Source: DASZGI01 sp035938995
Lineage (GTDB): Bacteria > Actinomycetota > Actinomycetes > Streptomycetales > Catenulisporaceae
Reading direction: 5' to 3'
Length of the DNA: 14,348 nt
Assembly (NCBI RefSeq): GCF_035938995.1
Contig: NZ_DASZGI010000211.1
Span: 1 to 14,348 of the forward strand
Positions 1 to 7,484 of this stretch are shown piece after piece. Every line of letters starts with the position of its first letter. Position 1 is the first letter of the stretch. The position numbers were made by a program, and so were the translations under genes. The notes under the pieces are model-generated. The model saw only the letters and a program-made list of their open reading frames with translations. It did no database searches and was not told the origin of the DNA.

Positions 1-17
1 CGCAACCATCCCATCTT

Positions 18-31
18 GGAGAGCGCTCTCC
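18..31. promoter_or_regulatory. LacI-family-type operator upstream of the GH64 gene
   Basis: The 14-base sequence GGAGAGCGCTCTCC is a perfect palindrome ending 43 bases before the glucanase start codon. Palindromes centred on AGCGCT are the usual targets of LacI-family sugar regulators in actinomycetes (for example the CebR operator, which has a GAGCGCTC core). An identical copy lies at 1986-1999 in front of the next gene. What is seen is the palindrome and its duplication; the regulator family is inferred, and no lacI-type gene lies in this window. Confidence 0.7.
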
Positions 32-74
32 GAACACTTGCCCACCCCTCTCGACGGTAAAGCTGGAGAAGCCA

Positions 75-1895
75 ATGAAGGCACTCTCCTCCGCCGCGTT
101 AACGCATCGGAGATCCCTACCGCGCTGGGCGCGCGCTGCCACAGCCGTGGTCGCAGCGCTCGGCATGACCGTGTACATGCTCGTCGCGTTCACCACCGAG
201 GCGCACGCCGCGCCCACCCTGCTGTCGCAGGGCAAGCCCACCACCGCCTCGTCGCAGGAGAACGCCGGCACGCCGGCGGCCAACGCCACCGACGGCAACA
301 CCGGCACCCGCTGGTCCTCAGCGTTCTCCGACCCGCAGTGGCTGGAGGTCGACCTGGGCGCCTCCGCGAGCATCACGCAGGTCGTGCTGAACTGGGAGAC
401 CGCGTACGCCACCGCGTTCCAGATCCAGACCTCGAACGACAACGCGAACTGGACCTCGATCTACTCGACCACCACCGGCACCGGCGGGGTACAGACCCTC
501 AACATCACCGGGTCGGGCCGGTACGTGCGCATGTACGGCACCACCCGTGCCACTCAGTGGGGCTACTCGCTCTGGGAGTTCCAGGTCTACGGAAGCTTCG
601 GATCCTCCAACGGCTGCGGCACGACCAACGCCGCTCTCAACCATCCGGCCACTGCCTCCTCCCTGGAGAACGCCACCTTCCCCGCCTCCAACGCCGTCGA
701 CGGCAACACCGGCACCCGCTGGTCCAGCCAGTTCAGCGACCCGCAATGGCTCCAGATCGACCTGGGATCGACCCAGTCGATCTGCCAAGTCGTCATCCAA
801 TGGGAGACGGCCTCCGGCAAGGCGTATCAGATCCAGGTGTCCAACGACGCCGCCAACTGGACCACGATCTACTCCACCACCACCGGCCCCGGCGGTACCG
901 AAACCCTGAACGTCACCGGCACCGGACGCTACATCCGCATGTACGGCACACAGCGCAACACCCAATGGGGATACTCCATCTGGGAATTCCAGGTCTTCAC
1001 CACCGCGGGCAGCACCGGTAGCCCATCACCCTCCCCCTCGTCGACCGGCGGTTCGGGGAACGGCGCGCCACCGGCCGCGTTCTGGGGCGACACCGGCAGC
1101 ATCCCCGCGGCGACCCACGTGCTCGAAGTCAAGGTGACCAACCAGACGAACGGCCAGTACCCGGACAGCCAGGTCTACTGGAGCTTCAACGGACAGACGG
1201 AGTCGATCGCGCAGCAGCCGTACATCGACATGCCCGCGAACTCGGCCGGCCGGATGTACTTCTATCTCGGCACCCCGAACGGCCAGTACTACGACTTCAT
1301 CGAGTTCACCGTCGGAGCGTCCTCGATCAACGTGGACACCACGCGGGTCGACCGGTTCGGTCTGAAGCTCGCCCTGCTCCTCCACGGCCATGACGGCTCG
1401 GACCAGGAGGTCGGCGAGAACTACGCGACCTTCCAGGAGAGCCGGTCGGCCACGTTCCAGCGCTTCCAGAACTCGGTCCCGACCGAGTTCAAGGAACTGG
1501 CCACCGACCAGGCGCCCTATGGCATCCCGTCGCCGGGTAACGACCCGGCGTTCCAGACCGGCGGCGCGTACGCGAACTACTTCAGCAGCTACGCGGCGGC
1601 CAACGGCGACACCAGCGACTCCACCGCGCAGATCTTCGGCTGCGGCGGCACACTGGCCGCCAACCCGCCGCTGTGCGCCGGCCTGAACCGGCACGTCGCC
1701 CAGCTGCCGACCGCGCAGCAATCGATCCCGAGCAACTTCTACCAGGCCGCTCCGGCGAACTACTACGCGCAGTTCTGGCACCAGAACGCGATCAACAACG
1801 TCCAGTACGGCTTCCCGTACGACGACGACGCGGGCCAGTCCTCCGACATCTCGGTGAACAACCCGCAGTACATGGTTGTGGCGGTCGGCTGGTAG
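75..1895 (+). CDS. Secreted GH64 endo-beta-1,3-glucanase with two N-terminal discoidin (F5/8C) modules
   Basis: Probably cleaves extracellular beta-1,3-glucan (fungal wall, laminarin, callose). Residues 1-45 form a signal peptide: basic n-region with RR and WAR, hydrophobic core, AHA/A cleavage. Two discoidin/CBM32-like domains follow at about 46-172 and 181-308, each ending in WEFQV. They are joined by a Ser/Pro/Gly linker (about 309-332) to a GH64 thaumatin-like catalytic domain at about 333-606. E410 (in DFIEFT) and D426 (in TRVDRFG) are 16 residues apart, the same spacing as the catalytic Glu154/Asp170 pair of the Streptomyces matensis laminaripentaose-producing enzyme. The C-terminal YGFPYDDDAGQSSD block is typical of GH64. 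The ATG at 75 has GGAGAAG just upstream. The gene ends at a strong terminator (1945-1970) and is probably controlled by the palindrome at 18-31. Family assignment is firm; product pattern and exact substrate are inferred. Confidence 0.88.
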   Translation: MKALSSAALTHRRSLPRWARAATAVVAALGMTVYMLVAFTTEAHAAPTLLSQGKPTTASSQENAGTPAANATDGNTGTRWSSAFSDPQWLEVDLGASASITQVVLNWETAYATAFQIQTSNDNANWTSIYSTTTGTGGVQTLNITGSGRYVRMYGTTRATQWGYSLWEFQVYGSFGSSNGCGTTNAALNHPATASSLENATFPASNAVDGNTGTRWSSQFSDPQWLQIDLGSTQSICQVVIQWETASGKAYQIQVSNDAANWTTIYSTTTGPGGTETLNVTGTGRYIRMYGTQRNTQWGYSIWEFQVFTTAGSTGSPSPSPSSTGGSGNGAPPAAFWGDTGSIPAATHVLEVKVTNQTNGQYPDSQVYWSFNGQTESIAQQPYIDMPANSAGRMYFYLGTPNGQYYDFIEFTVGASSINVDTTRVDRFGLKLALLLHGHDGSDQEVGENYATFQESRSATFQRFQNSVPTEFKELATDQAPYGIPSPGNDPAFQTGGAYANYFSSYAAANGDTSDSTAQIFGCGGTLAANPPLCAGLNRHVAQLPTAQQSIPSNFYQAAPANYYAQFWHQNAINNVQYGFPYDDDAGQSSDISVNNPQYMVVAVGW

Positions 1896-1944
1896 CTACC
1901 AGTTGATCAGCAACCTGTGAATCAAACTGCATGGAAACGGGGCG

Positions 1945-1970
1945 CGGCGGCCGTCTTCGGACGGCCGCCG
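1945..1970 (+). terminator. Rho-independent terminator after the GH64 gene
   Basis: A perfect 11-bp stem (1945-1955 with 1960-1970) is closed by a TTCG loop between C and G, the very stable C(UUCG)G tetraloop. It begins 49 bases after the glucanase stop codon. No long T run follows, which is common for actinomycete terminators. Confidence 0.8.
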
Positions 1971-1985
1971 TCGCGTCGCCTAGAA

Positions 1986-1999
1986 GGAGAGCGCTCTCC
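1986..1999. promoter_or_regulatory. Second copy of the LacI-type operator, upstream of the propeller gene
   Basis: GGAGAGCGCTCTCC again, identical in all 14 bases to 18-31. It starts 15 bases after the glucanase terminator and ends 101 bases before the start codon at 2101. Its position between terminator and gene suggests it serves a separate promoter for the downstream gene under the same regulator. Confidence 0.7.
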
Positions 2000-2025
2000 C
2001 GGCTCGGCTCCGGACTGGCCCGTAG

Positions 2026-2047
2026 TGAGCGCGCCCGGAAGCGCTCA
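2026..2047. promoter_or_regulatory. Inverted repeat over a candidate promoter of the propeller gene
   Basis: TGAGCGC (2026-2032) and GCGCTCA (2041-2047) are perfect inverted repeats with an 8-base spacer. The half-sites GAGCGC/GCGCTC resemble halves of the nearby GAGAGCGCTCTC operator, set further apart. The element overlaps a weak promoter-like pair, TAGTGA (2023-2028) and CATACT (2046-2051), with a 17-base spacer. The repeat is seen directly; its use as an auxiliary operator is inference. Confidence 0.35.
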
Positions 2048-2100
2048 TACTGGCCGGACGCCTCCGCATCGACGCGTGAGCCGCCCGCGAGGAGAAGCCG

Positions 2101-3123
2101 ATGGCCGACGCCCGCTTCCGCGCCGTGCGCTGGAATCCACCGCCACCTTCGCGTCCCGTGCCGCGCCGCTCAGACCCGCGCACGCTTCCACCGCTCCGGC
2201 GGATCCCGCTGCCGGGCGAAGGGCCGGAACACCTGGCACTCGGCGCGTCCGGTGAGATCGTCGTGGGACTGGCGGACGGTCGGATCGTCAGCGTGCCGCC
2301 CGACGCGACCGATGCTGGCCAGGCCCGTCTGCTCGCGGACACCGGCGGACGGCCTTTGGGCATCGAGCGATACGGCGACGACGCGTTCGTGGTCTGCGAC
2401 GCCGAGCGCGGCCTGCTGCGCGTGGCGGCCTCGCCTGGACCGGGCGTGGAAGTGCTCTGCGACACCGTCGGCGGTGACCGGCTGACCTTCTGCAGCAACG
2501 CCGCCGTCGCCGGGGACGGGACCATCTACTTCACCCAGTCCTCCCAGCGCTTCGGACTGGCACGCTACAAGGCCGACTTGCTCGAGCACACCGGCACCGG
2601 CCGGGTCCTGCGCTACCGGGACGGCGCGGTCGACGTCCTCCTGGACGGGCTGCACTTCGCCAACGGCGTGGTCGTCTCCCCGGACGAGCAGAGCCTGGTC
2701 GTCGCCGACATGGGTGGCTACCGGCTGGTCCGCCTCTGGCTGACCGGACCGATGGCCGGAACCAGCCAGACCCTCGTCGGCGAACTTCCGGGCTTCCCCG
2801 ACAATCTGACGATCACCGACGACGGGCTGGTCTGGGTCGGCATGGCCAGCCCGCGCGACGCGCTGCTCGACTGGCTGCTCCCCCGGCCGCCGTGGCTGCG
2901 CTCGCTCCTGGCGGCGACACCTCAACGGCTGCTTCCCGGGCCGAAGGACCTGGCCTGGGCGCTGGCCGTCGATCAGAGCGGCGAGGTCGTGCACGACCTG
3001 CGCGGATGGCAGGTCGGGTACCGCGGGGTGACCGCCGCCCGCCAGGATGGGGACCGGCTCTACCTTGGCAGCCTGACCGAACGCGCGGTCGCCGTGCTCG
3101 ACCTGCCGAAGACGCACGGGTAG
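2101..3123 (+). CDS. Strictosidine synthase-like / SMP-30-type beta-propeller protein (probable lactonase)
   Basis: A 340-residue six-bladed beta-propeller of the strictosidine synthase-like/gluconolactonase superfamily. Bacterial members mostly act as lactonases or other esterases, not as alkaloid synthases. Family blocks are clear: TGRVLRY at 166-172, DGLHFANGVVVSPD at 182-195, RLVRLWLTGP, and LPGFPDN at 229-235 followed by LVWVGMASPR. No convincing signal peptide is seen; the N-terminus is Pro/Arg-rich, so a cytoplasmic location is likely. The ATG at 2101 has GAGGAG at 2089-2094, a good ribosome binding site. The gene shares an operator sequence with the glucanase gene, so it may handle a sugar lactone or related metabolite in the same regulon, but substrate and reaction cannot be read from the sequence. 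Confidence 0.8.
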   Translation: MADARFRAVRWNPPPPSRPVPRRSDPRTLPPLRRIPLPGEGPEHLALGASGEIVVGLADGRIVSVPPDATDAGQARLLADTGGRPLGIERYGDDAFVVCDAERGLLRVAASPGPGVEVLCDTVGGDRLTFCSNAAVAGDGTIYFTQSSQRFGLARYKADLLEHTGTGRVLRYRDGAVDVLLDGLHFANGVVVSPDEQSLVVADMGGYRLVRLWLTGPMAGTSQTLVGELPGFPDNLTITDDGLVWVGMASPRDALLDWLLPRPPWLRSLLAATPQRLLPGPKDLAWALAVDQSGEVVHDLRGWQVGYRGVTAARQDGDRLYLGSLTERAVAVLDLPKTHG

Positions 3124-3185
3124 CCCGTCCGCGCCGCCGGACCGGAGCGACCATAATCGTCTTCGTCGGAGCGGAAGGGACAGGA

Positions 3186-3824
3186 ATGGTCGACTGGGGC
3201 ACACTGGCGAACGTGGCCACGGCAGGGGGCACGGCATTGTTGGCCGTCTCCACCTTCTCCTCGACGCGCTCGGCCAACGCCGCGGCCCGCAGCGCCGAGC
3301 GCGGGCTGCTCGACGGGCTGCGGCCGATCCTGGTGCCCACGCGCTGGAACGACCCGGTCGAGAAAGTGCGCTTCGCCGACGGGCGGTGGCTGGCCGTGCC
3401 CGGTGGCCGGGCCGTGCTCGAGGTGACAGACGAGGCGGTCTACCTGGTCATCTCGCTGCGCAACGTGGGTCGCGGCGTGGGCGTCCTGCACGGCTGGGAC
3501 GTACTGGTGGATCCGATGGGACCGCACGGCGACCCCGCGGACTTCCACATGCTGACCCGCGACATCTACGTCGCCGCCGGGGACGGCGGGTTCTGCCAGG
3601 TGGCGCTGCGCGATCCGGGCGCGGACCAGTTCGCCCAGCTGACTGAGCGGTCCAAGGACGGGCAGCCGTTCAGCATCGACGTGCTCTACGGCGACACCGA
3701 GGGCGGGCAGCGGATGATCACCCGGCTCGGGCTGTCCCACCACCCGTCCCAGGACACCGAGGACAATGCGTGGGCGGTGTCCGCGGGCCGCCACTTCAAC
3801 GTCGACCGCGCCGATCCACGCTGA
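3186..3824 (+). CDS. Conserved hypothetical protein with N-terminal membrane segment
   Basis: A 212-residue protein with no function I recognise. Residues about 5-22 (TLANVATAGGTALLAV) form one hydrophobic, probably membrane-spanning segment. An Ala/Ser/Arg-rich stretch with AARSAERGLL follows, and then a soluble domain of about 170 residues rich in beta-type sequence (RPILVPTRW, YLVISLRNVGRGVGVLHGW). The fold may be an immunoglobulin- or jelly-roll-like domain, but this is a guess. The open frame extends upstream into the propeller gene. I place the start at the ATG at 3186 because GGAAGGGACAGGA precedes it, a CATAAT -10-like box lies at 3152-3157, and the hydrophobic segment then falls at the N-terminus. 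The gene stands 62 bases after the propeller gene and ends before a strong hairpin. Confidence 0.7.
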   Translation: MVDWGTLANVATAGGTALLAVSTFSSTRSANAAARSAERGLLDGLRPILVPTRWNDPVEKVRFADGRWLAVPGGRAVLEVTDEAVYLVISLRNVGRGVGVLHGWDVLVDPMGPHGDPADFHMLTRDIYVAAGDGGFCQVALRDPGADQFAQLTERSKDGQPFSIDVLYGDTEGGQRMITRLGLSHHPSQDTEDNAWAVSAGRHFNVDRADPR

Positions 3825-3905
3825 CCCGCGCCGGCTGCATCAACCGCTCTCGTCAACGCCAACAGGCGTCGGTGCGCGGCTCACGTCGTAGGGGCATAGC
3901 CGCCG

Positions 3906-3950
3906 AAGAGCGCGCGGCGGGGAAGAGGGCCTTCCCCGCCGCGCGCTCTT
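3906..3950. terminator. Strong bidirectional terminator between convergent genes
   Basis: A perfect 20-bp stem (3906-3925 with 3931-3950) surrounds a five-base AGGGC loop. The arms start with AAGAG and end with CTCTT, so either strand gives a hairpin with a short A/U edge. It lies between the + strand gene ending at 3824 and the - strand gene ending at 3987, where a shared terminator is expected. The rest of the 162-base gap holds nothing else I can identify. Confidence 0.85.
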
Positions 3951-3986
3951 GCCTTCGCCGCCATCAACCTCGGCGGGCCCGCATCG

Positions 3987-6047
3987 CTAGCTACCGCTCC
4001 GAGCGAATGTCCACTGCGCCGACTGCTGCGCAATGTGGTTGACGGAGATCGTCAGGGCATTGCCCTGACACTGATAGGTGTCTCCGGCCCCCGGCGCGTC
4101 GCCGACGCCGTCCCCGCCGCCGCCGCTCTGGGCCTCGTACTGGCTCACGCTGATCGGGCCGAGATCGAAGGTGATCGGCGAGGTCACGTGGACGGTCACC
4201 GAAATGCCGCCGACGTTGAGCGTGCCCTGACGTACCGTCAGCACGCCGGTGGAGGCTCCAGCCGCGGGTAGCGTGATCACCGCGGATTCCTGGCCGTCGT
4301 ACTTGAACGACCCCGCGGTGCCGGCCTGGCCGGTGAAGTCGACCGGCTGCATGCCGCTGAGGACCAGCGTGAAGGTGCCCCCAGGCGTGACGGTCAGGCT
4401 CGCACCGGCTCCACCAGAGGCCGTGATGCCGCCTTGCGCGGCGAGCCCGGTCCCAGTCCACGAACCCACCAGGCACGGCTTGTTCGGCTTCTTACAGGCG
4501 TCGGCCAGCGTCATCCCCACGGCCTGCACCGAACCCGCCTTCAGGCCGCCGGTGACGGTGACGTAGTGCTCGCCGGACGCCATCGCGGTGAACTGGGTTC
4601 CGTCTCCAGCGCTGCCCGTCGGGCACTGGCAGGCCGAGCCCAGAGTGCAGTAGAGCGCCCCTCCGGCGGTGCTGAGCACCGCGTCCGTCCCCCCGTCCAG
4701 GCTGATCCGCCCGCTCGCCCCGGCGCCCGGGTTGAACTGCACGACCTGCGCGTTGACGTCGACCTGCTCGATCGCGGGCGATGCGGGCTTGGCCGCGAGC
4801 GTGACGGCGCCGCCGTCGTTCAGCGCCCCCTGCGCGAGGGCGTCGGTGTAAGGGGGCAGATTCGGTCCGGTGGTGTTCCACGCGGCGCCCGGGTAGCGGC
4901 CCGTGGCGTATCCCGAGCCCCAGGAGTCCAAGAACTGCTGGGTGATCCCGGCCGCGTTCCACCCCGCGCTGTTCGCGTTGCCGCCGGCCACGAACGCGGC
5001 GCCGATCGGGTCGATGACCTTCCAGACGTCCGTGCCCGTCTCGGCGAGATGGGCGTAGAAGCCGATGGCGTCGTAAGAGCGCTGGAACAGCGGCGTGCCC
5101 GAGGTGTCGAGGTAGGAGACCCAGTACTTGGTCGATTTCGGATCTCCGGTGCCGAGCGCGGTCATCACCCACGTCGGCACGCCCTCGAGGTACCACGCCG
5201 GCATGGCGTTGTAGTCGAGGCCGAACTTGCCGAAGAGGAAGCAGTGCATCACCTCGTGGATGAGGAAGTTGCTTCGGTCGGCGTCGGTGTAGCCCGGGCC
5301 GAGCGCGAGCGGGTTGACGTGGATCGTGCAGCCCGTCACAGCGCCGGTCGCGGTACTGGTGCCCGCACAGGCCCAGGTGTACATCAGGCTATTGCCTTCG
5401 AGCTGGCCGGTGTTGACCGCGAAGTGCACGTCGAGGCCCAGGGAGCGGCCCAGATGCGCGGCGATCGAGCTCTCGATCCCGGCCAGCTGCGCCCGGTATG
5501 GCGTCGCACCCGCGGAATCCGCGGTCAGGCAGGGAAGCTGAGGGTTCGGGCCGGGCGACGGCGTCGCGGCCCGCACGGCGGCTGCCTCGACGGCGCCGCC
5601 GCTCCCCCGCACGAAGGCGGCCGGATTGTTCCCGCCGGACGCACCGGCCAAGTCCGTGCGCACCGCCTGCTGCTGAGCCGGACTCAGCTGGCTCCACTTG
5701 CCCAGCACCCAACTCACCGCGAGCGTCCCGGACGGAATCGGCCCGGCGGCTCCGGCGGGCGGCGCCGCGCCGGGGATCGGGCCGACCGCCAGCGAGAACG
5801 CCGACAGGGCGGTGGAGAGCGTGACCGTCCCATCCGGCTGCACCTGCGCCAAGGTGCGCTCCCATGCCGACGGCTGTTGCGAACCGGCCACGGCCTTCGG
5901 CGCCGCGGCCTTGCCCGAACATCCTGACACTGACATTCCCAGCAGCGCCGCGAGCGCGCTCGCGACACCGATGCCGATCACTGCGCGGCGGCGTGACCCA
6001 CCGGCCGTCCCGGCGAATTGCAGACCCACTGAAACCCACTCCCCCAT
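3987..6047 (-). CDS. Secreted lipoprotein with HExxH gluzincin-type metallopeptidase domain
   Basis: A 686-residue protein from the ATG at 6047. The signal peptide contains SRRRAVIG (Tat-like twin arginine), a hydrophobic run and a lipobox VSGC with Cys43, so the protein is probably a lipoprotein outside the membrane. Residues 264-268 are HEVMH, a zinc HExxH motif. Nineteen residues later comes Glu288 in WYLEGVPTW, the spacing and context of peptidase-MA-like gluzincins (HExxH, then a W-x-x-E-G). The C-terminal part (about 525-686) starts at CLVGSWTGTG and ends with a YQCQGNAL and W-T-F-A-R pattern, suggesting a beta-barrel binding domain. A GTG at 6029, with GGGGGAG nine bases upstream, is an equally good start; an upstream TTG at 6098 is less likely. 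Substrate unknown. Confidence 0.75.
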   Translation of the reverse strand: MGEWVSVGLQFAGTAGGSRRRAVIGIGVASALAALLGMSVSGCSGKAAAPKAVAGSQQPSAWERTLAQVQPDGTVTLSTALSAFSLAVGPIPGAAPPAGAAGPIPSGTLAVSWVLGKWSQLSPAQQQAVRTDLAGASGGNNPAAFVRGSGGAVEAAAVRAATPSPGPNPQLPCLTADSAGATPYRAQLAGIESSIAAHLGRSLGLDVHFAVNTGQLEGNSLMYTWACAGTSTATGAVTGCTIHVNPLALGPGYTDADRSNFLIHEVMHCFLFGKFGLDYNAMPAWYLEGVPTWVMTALGTGDPKSTKYWVSYLDTSGTPLFQRSYDAIGFYAHLAETGTDVWKVIDPIGAAFVAGGNANSAGWNAAGITQQFLDSWGSGYATGRYPGAAWNTTGPNLPPYTDALAQGALNDGGAVTLAAKPASPAIEQVDVNAQVVQFNPGAGASGRISLDGGTDAVLSTAGGALYCTLGSACQCPTGSAGDGTQFTAMASGEHYVTVTGGLKAGSVQAVGMTLADACKKPNKPCLVGSWTGTGLAAQGGITASGGAGASLTVTPGGTFTLVLSGMQPVDFTGQAGTAGSFKYDGQESAVITLPAAGASTGVLTVRQGTLNVGGISVTVHVTSPITFDLGPISVSQYEAQSGGGGDGVGDAPGAGDTYQCQGNALTISVNHIAQQSAQWTFARSGS

Positions 6048-6208
6048 CCGTTGAATCCACTGGCCCCTATAAGTGTCAGAAGACGCCGACGCGGACAACT
6101 TCCCCGCGGGACGACTTTCGGGCAGCGGAAACCGGCCTTTCGGGCGGTCCGGGTCTCGATCTCGGACTCAGCCTGCCAACGTCAGCCGTCCGACCTCCCC
6201 GCACCCGA

Positions 6209-6670
6209 TCATTGCGGCCCGGGGAGCAGGCGCCGCCCCGCCTTCACCGTCTTCATCGTGATCTGCGACGTCATCCGGGTCAGCCCGGGCAGCGCGCCGA
6301 GCTTGTTGATCAGGAAGCCCTCATAGGCGTCCTGATCGGCCACCGCGACGCGGATGAGGTAGTCCGGCTCGCCGAACATGCGCAGGCACTCGACCACCTC
6401 GTCGAGCTGCGCCACTCCCGCCTCGAACGCCTCGACGATCGGCCGGACGTTCTGACTCAGCCAGGCGTGCACGATCACCTGGAAGCCGCGCCCCACCGCG
6501 GCCGGATCGATCTCGGCGTGGTACCCCGCGATCACGCCGGCCGTCTCCAGAGCCTTGACCCGCCGCAGACACGGCGACGGGCTCAGCCGCACTCGCTCGG
6601 CCAGTTCCACGTTCGGCAGCCGGCCGTCTTCCTGGAGGTGGTACAGAATTGCGCGATCAACACGATCCAT
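6209..6670 (-). CDS. lrp: Lrp/AsnC-family transcriptional regulator
   Basis: A 153-residue Lrp/AsnC regulator. A winged helix-turn-helix fills residues 3-63, with DRAILYHLQEDGR at the start and LSPSPCLRRVKALETAGVI (29-47) as the recognition region. The RAM effector-binding domain follows, with GEPDYLIRV at 100-108. The frame is open to 6727, but the ATG at 6670 gives the normal family length and N-terminus (MDRVDRAIL). No Shine-Dalgarno sequence is seen; TAGCAT lies eight bases upstream on this strand, so transcription probably starts at or next to the start codon. The gene is divergent from azlC with 79 bases between starts, the arrangement of lrp and brnFE in Corynebacterium glutamicum. It probably activates azlCD when branched-chain amino acids or methionine accumulate. 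Confidence 0.88.
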   Translation of the reverse strand: MDRVDRAILYHLQEDGRLPNVELAERVRLSPSPCLRRVKALETAGVIAGYHAEIDPAAVGRGFQVIVHAWLSQNVRPIVEAFEAGVAQLDEVVECLRMFGEPDYLIRVAVADQDAYEGFLINKLGALPGLTRMTSQITMKTVKAGRRLLPGPQ

Positions 6671-6677
6671 GACACTA

Positions 6678-6728
6678 TATGCTACCGAATAGGGCCAGTG
6701 AGCATACATTAGCAATCGTGTGCGCATA
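6678..6728. promoter_or_regulatory. Lrp-like binding region with three phased GCATA half-sites
   Basis: In the shared lrp-azlC intergenic region, TATGC at 6678-6682, GCATA at 6702-6706 and GCATA at 6724-6728 repeat at 24 and 22 bases, close to two helical turns. TATGCT (6678-6683) and AGCATA (6701-6706) form a perfect inverted repeat with a 17-base spacer. Lrp-family proteins wrap DNA over such phased sites. The region is clearly richer in A/T than its surroundings. Binding by the neighbouring Lrp is inferred. Confidence 0.5.
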
Positions 6729-6737
6729 GTTCAGCAC

Positions 6738-6743
6738 TAACCT
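6738..6743 (+). promoter_or_regulatory. Candidate -10 box for a leaderless azlC transcript
   Basis: TAACCT is followed by exactly six bases and then the GTG start codon at 6750, the spacing expected when the transcript begins at the start codon. No ribosome binding site precedes the GTG, which fits. No good -35 hexamer is seen, consistent with an activator-dependent promoter. Confidence 0.45.
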
Positions 6744-6749
6744 GCCTGC

Positions 6750-7484
6750 GTGGAGACTACTCTCGCACCGGCGCCCGCCCAGTCAACCCGCCTCGCCCTC
6801 CGCGGCCCGCTCGCCCGCGACGTGTTCGGGATCGCCGCCCCGGCCGGCGCCTTCGCGCTGTCGTTCGGCGCGCTGGCGACGAGCACCGGGTTCTCCGTCG
6901 CGCAGACCTGCGTGCTGTCTCTGCTGATGTTCACCGGCGGCTCGCAGTTCGCCCTCGTCAGCGCGGTGGCCTCGGGCAGCGCCGCGCTGCCCGCGACGAC
7001 GGTCGCCGTCCTGCTCGGCGCGCGCAACGCGCTCTACGGCCTGAGGCTGTCCGGCCTGCTGCGCGTATCCGGACTGCGCAGGCTCGCGGCGGCGCAGCTG
7101 GTGATCGACGAGAGCGCCGCGATGGCCACCGCGCAGCGCGACCCGGAGTCGGGGCGGATCGCGTTCCGGGCCACCGGCCTGGCCATCTTCGTCCTCTGGA
7201 ACGCTGGAACCCTGATCGGCGCCATCGCCGGGCGCGCCCTGCCCGATCCATCCGCCCTCGGCCTTGACGCCGCCGCCCCCGCAGCGTTCCTGGCGCTGCT
7301 CGCACCGCGCGTGCGGACCCGGGACACCCGGCTCACCGCGCTGACGGCGGCGGTCGTCACCCTCGCACTCATCCCGGTCACGCCGATCGGTGTTCCCGTC
7401 GTCGCGGCCGCGCTCGTGGCTGTCACCGTGGGAATGCGTACACCTGCCCATCGCTCCCGCCGCGCCGACACGGCAGGCCGCTGA
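6750..7484 (+). CDS. azlC: AzlC-family branched-chain amino-acid exporter, large subunit
   Basis: A 244-residue membrane protein of the AzlC/BrnF family, which with the small AzlD/BrnE subunit exports leucine, isoleucine, valine and methionine across the cytoplasmic membrane. Family blocks include SFGALATSTGFSVAQTCVLS with LLMFTGGSQFALVSAVASG in the N-terminal half and GARNALYG at 90-97. About six to seven hydrophobic segments are present. Length is normal. The GTG start gives the family N-terminus with no alternative nearby, and no ribosome binding site is visible, so it may be read from a leaderless transcript. The stop overlaps the azlD start by one base (TGATG), so the two are co-translated. 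Regulation by the divergent lrp is likely. Confidence 0.92.
   Translation: METTLAPAPAQSTRLALRGPLARDVFGIAAPAGAFALSFGALATSTGFSVAQTCVLSLLMFTGGSQFALVSAVASGSAALPATTVAVLLGARNALYGLRLSGLLRVSGLRRLAAAQLVIDESAAMATAQRDPESGRIAFRATGLAIFVLWNAGTLIGAIAGRALPDPSALGLDAAAPAAFLALLAPRVRTRDTRLTALTAAVVTLALIPVTPIGVPVVAAALVAVTVGMRTPAHRSRRADTAGR

Noticed and set aside
75..1010. Repeated segments that could suggest a tandem repeat or CRISPR-like array
   Set aside because: They are explained by two homologous discoidin domains 136 codons apart; there are no short, regularly spaced identical repeats.
2170..3237. Long open frame on the - strand (355 codons) opposite the propeller gene
   Set aside because: Antisense shadow of a high-GC gene: Arg/Gly/Ala-rich translation, no family motif, while the + strand frame has clear strictosidine-synthase-like blocks.
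4434..5927. Long + strand open frame (497 codons) opposite the metallopeptidase gene
   Set aside because: Translation is Arg/Gly-rich and low in complexity; the - strand frame carries the signal peptide, lipobox and HExxH.
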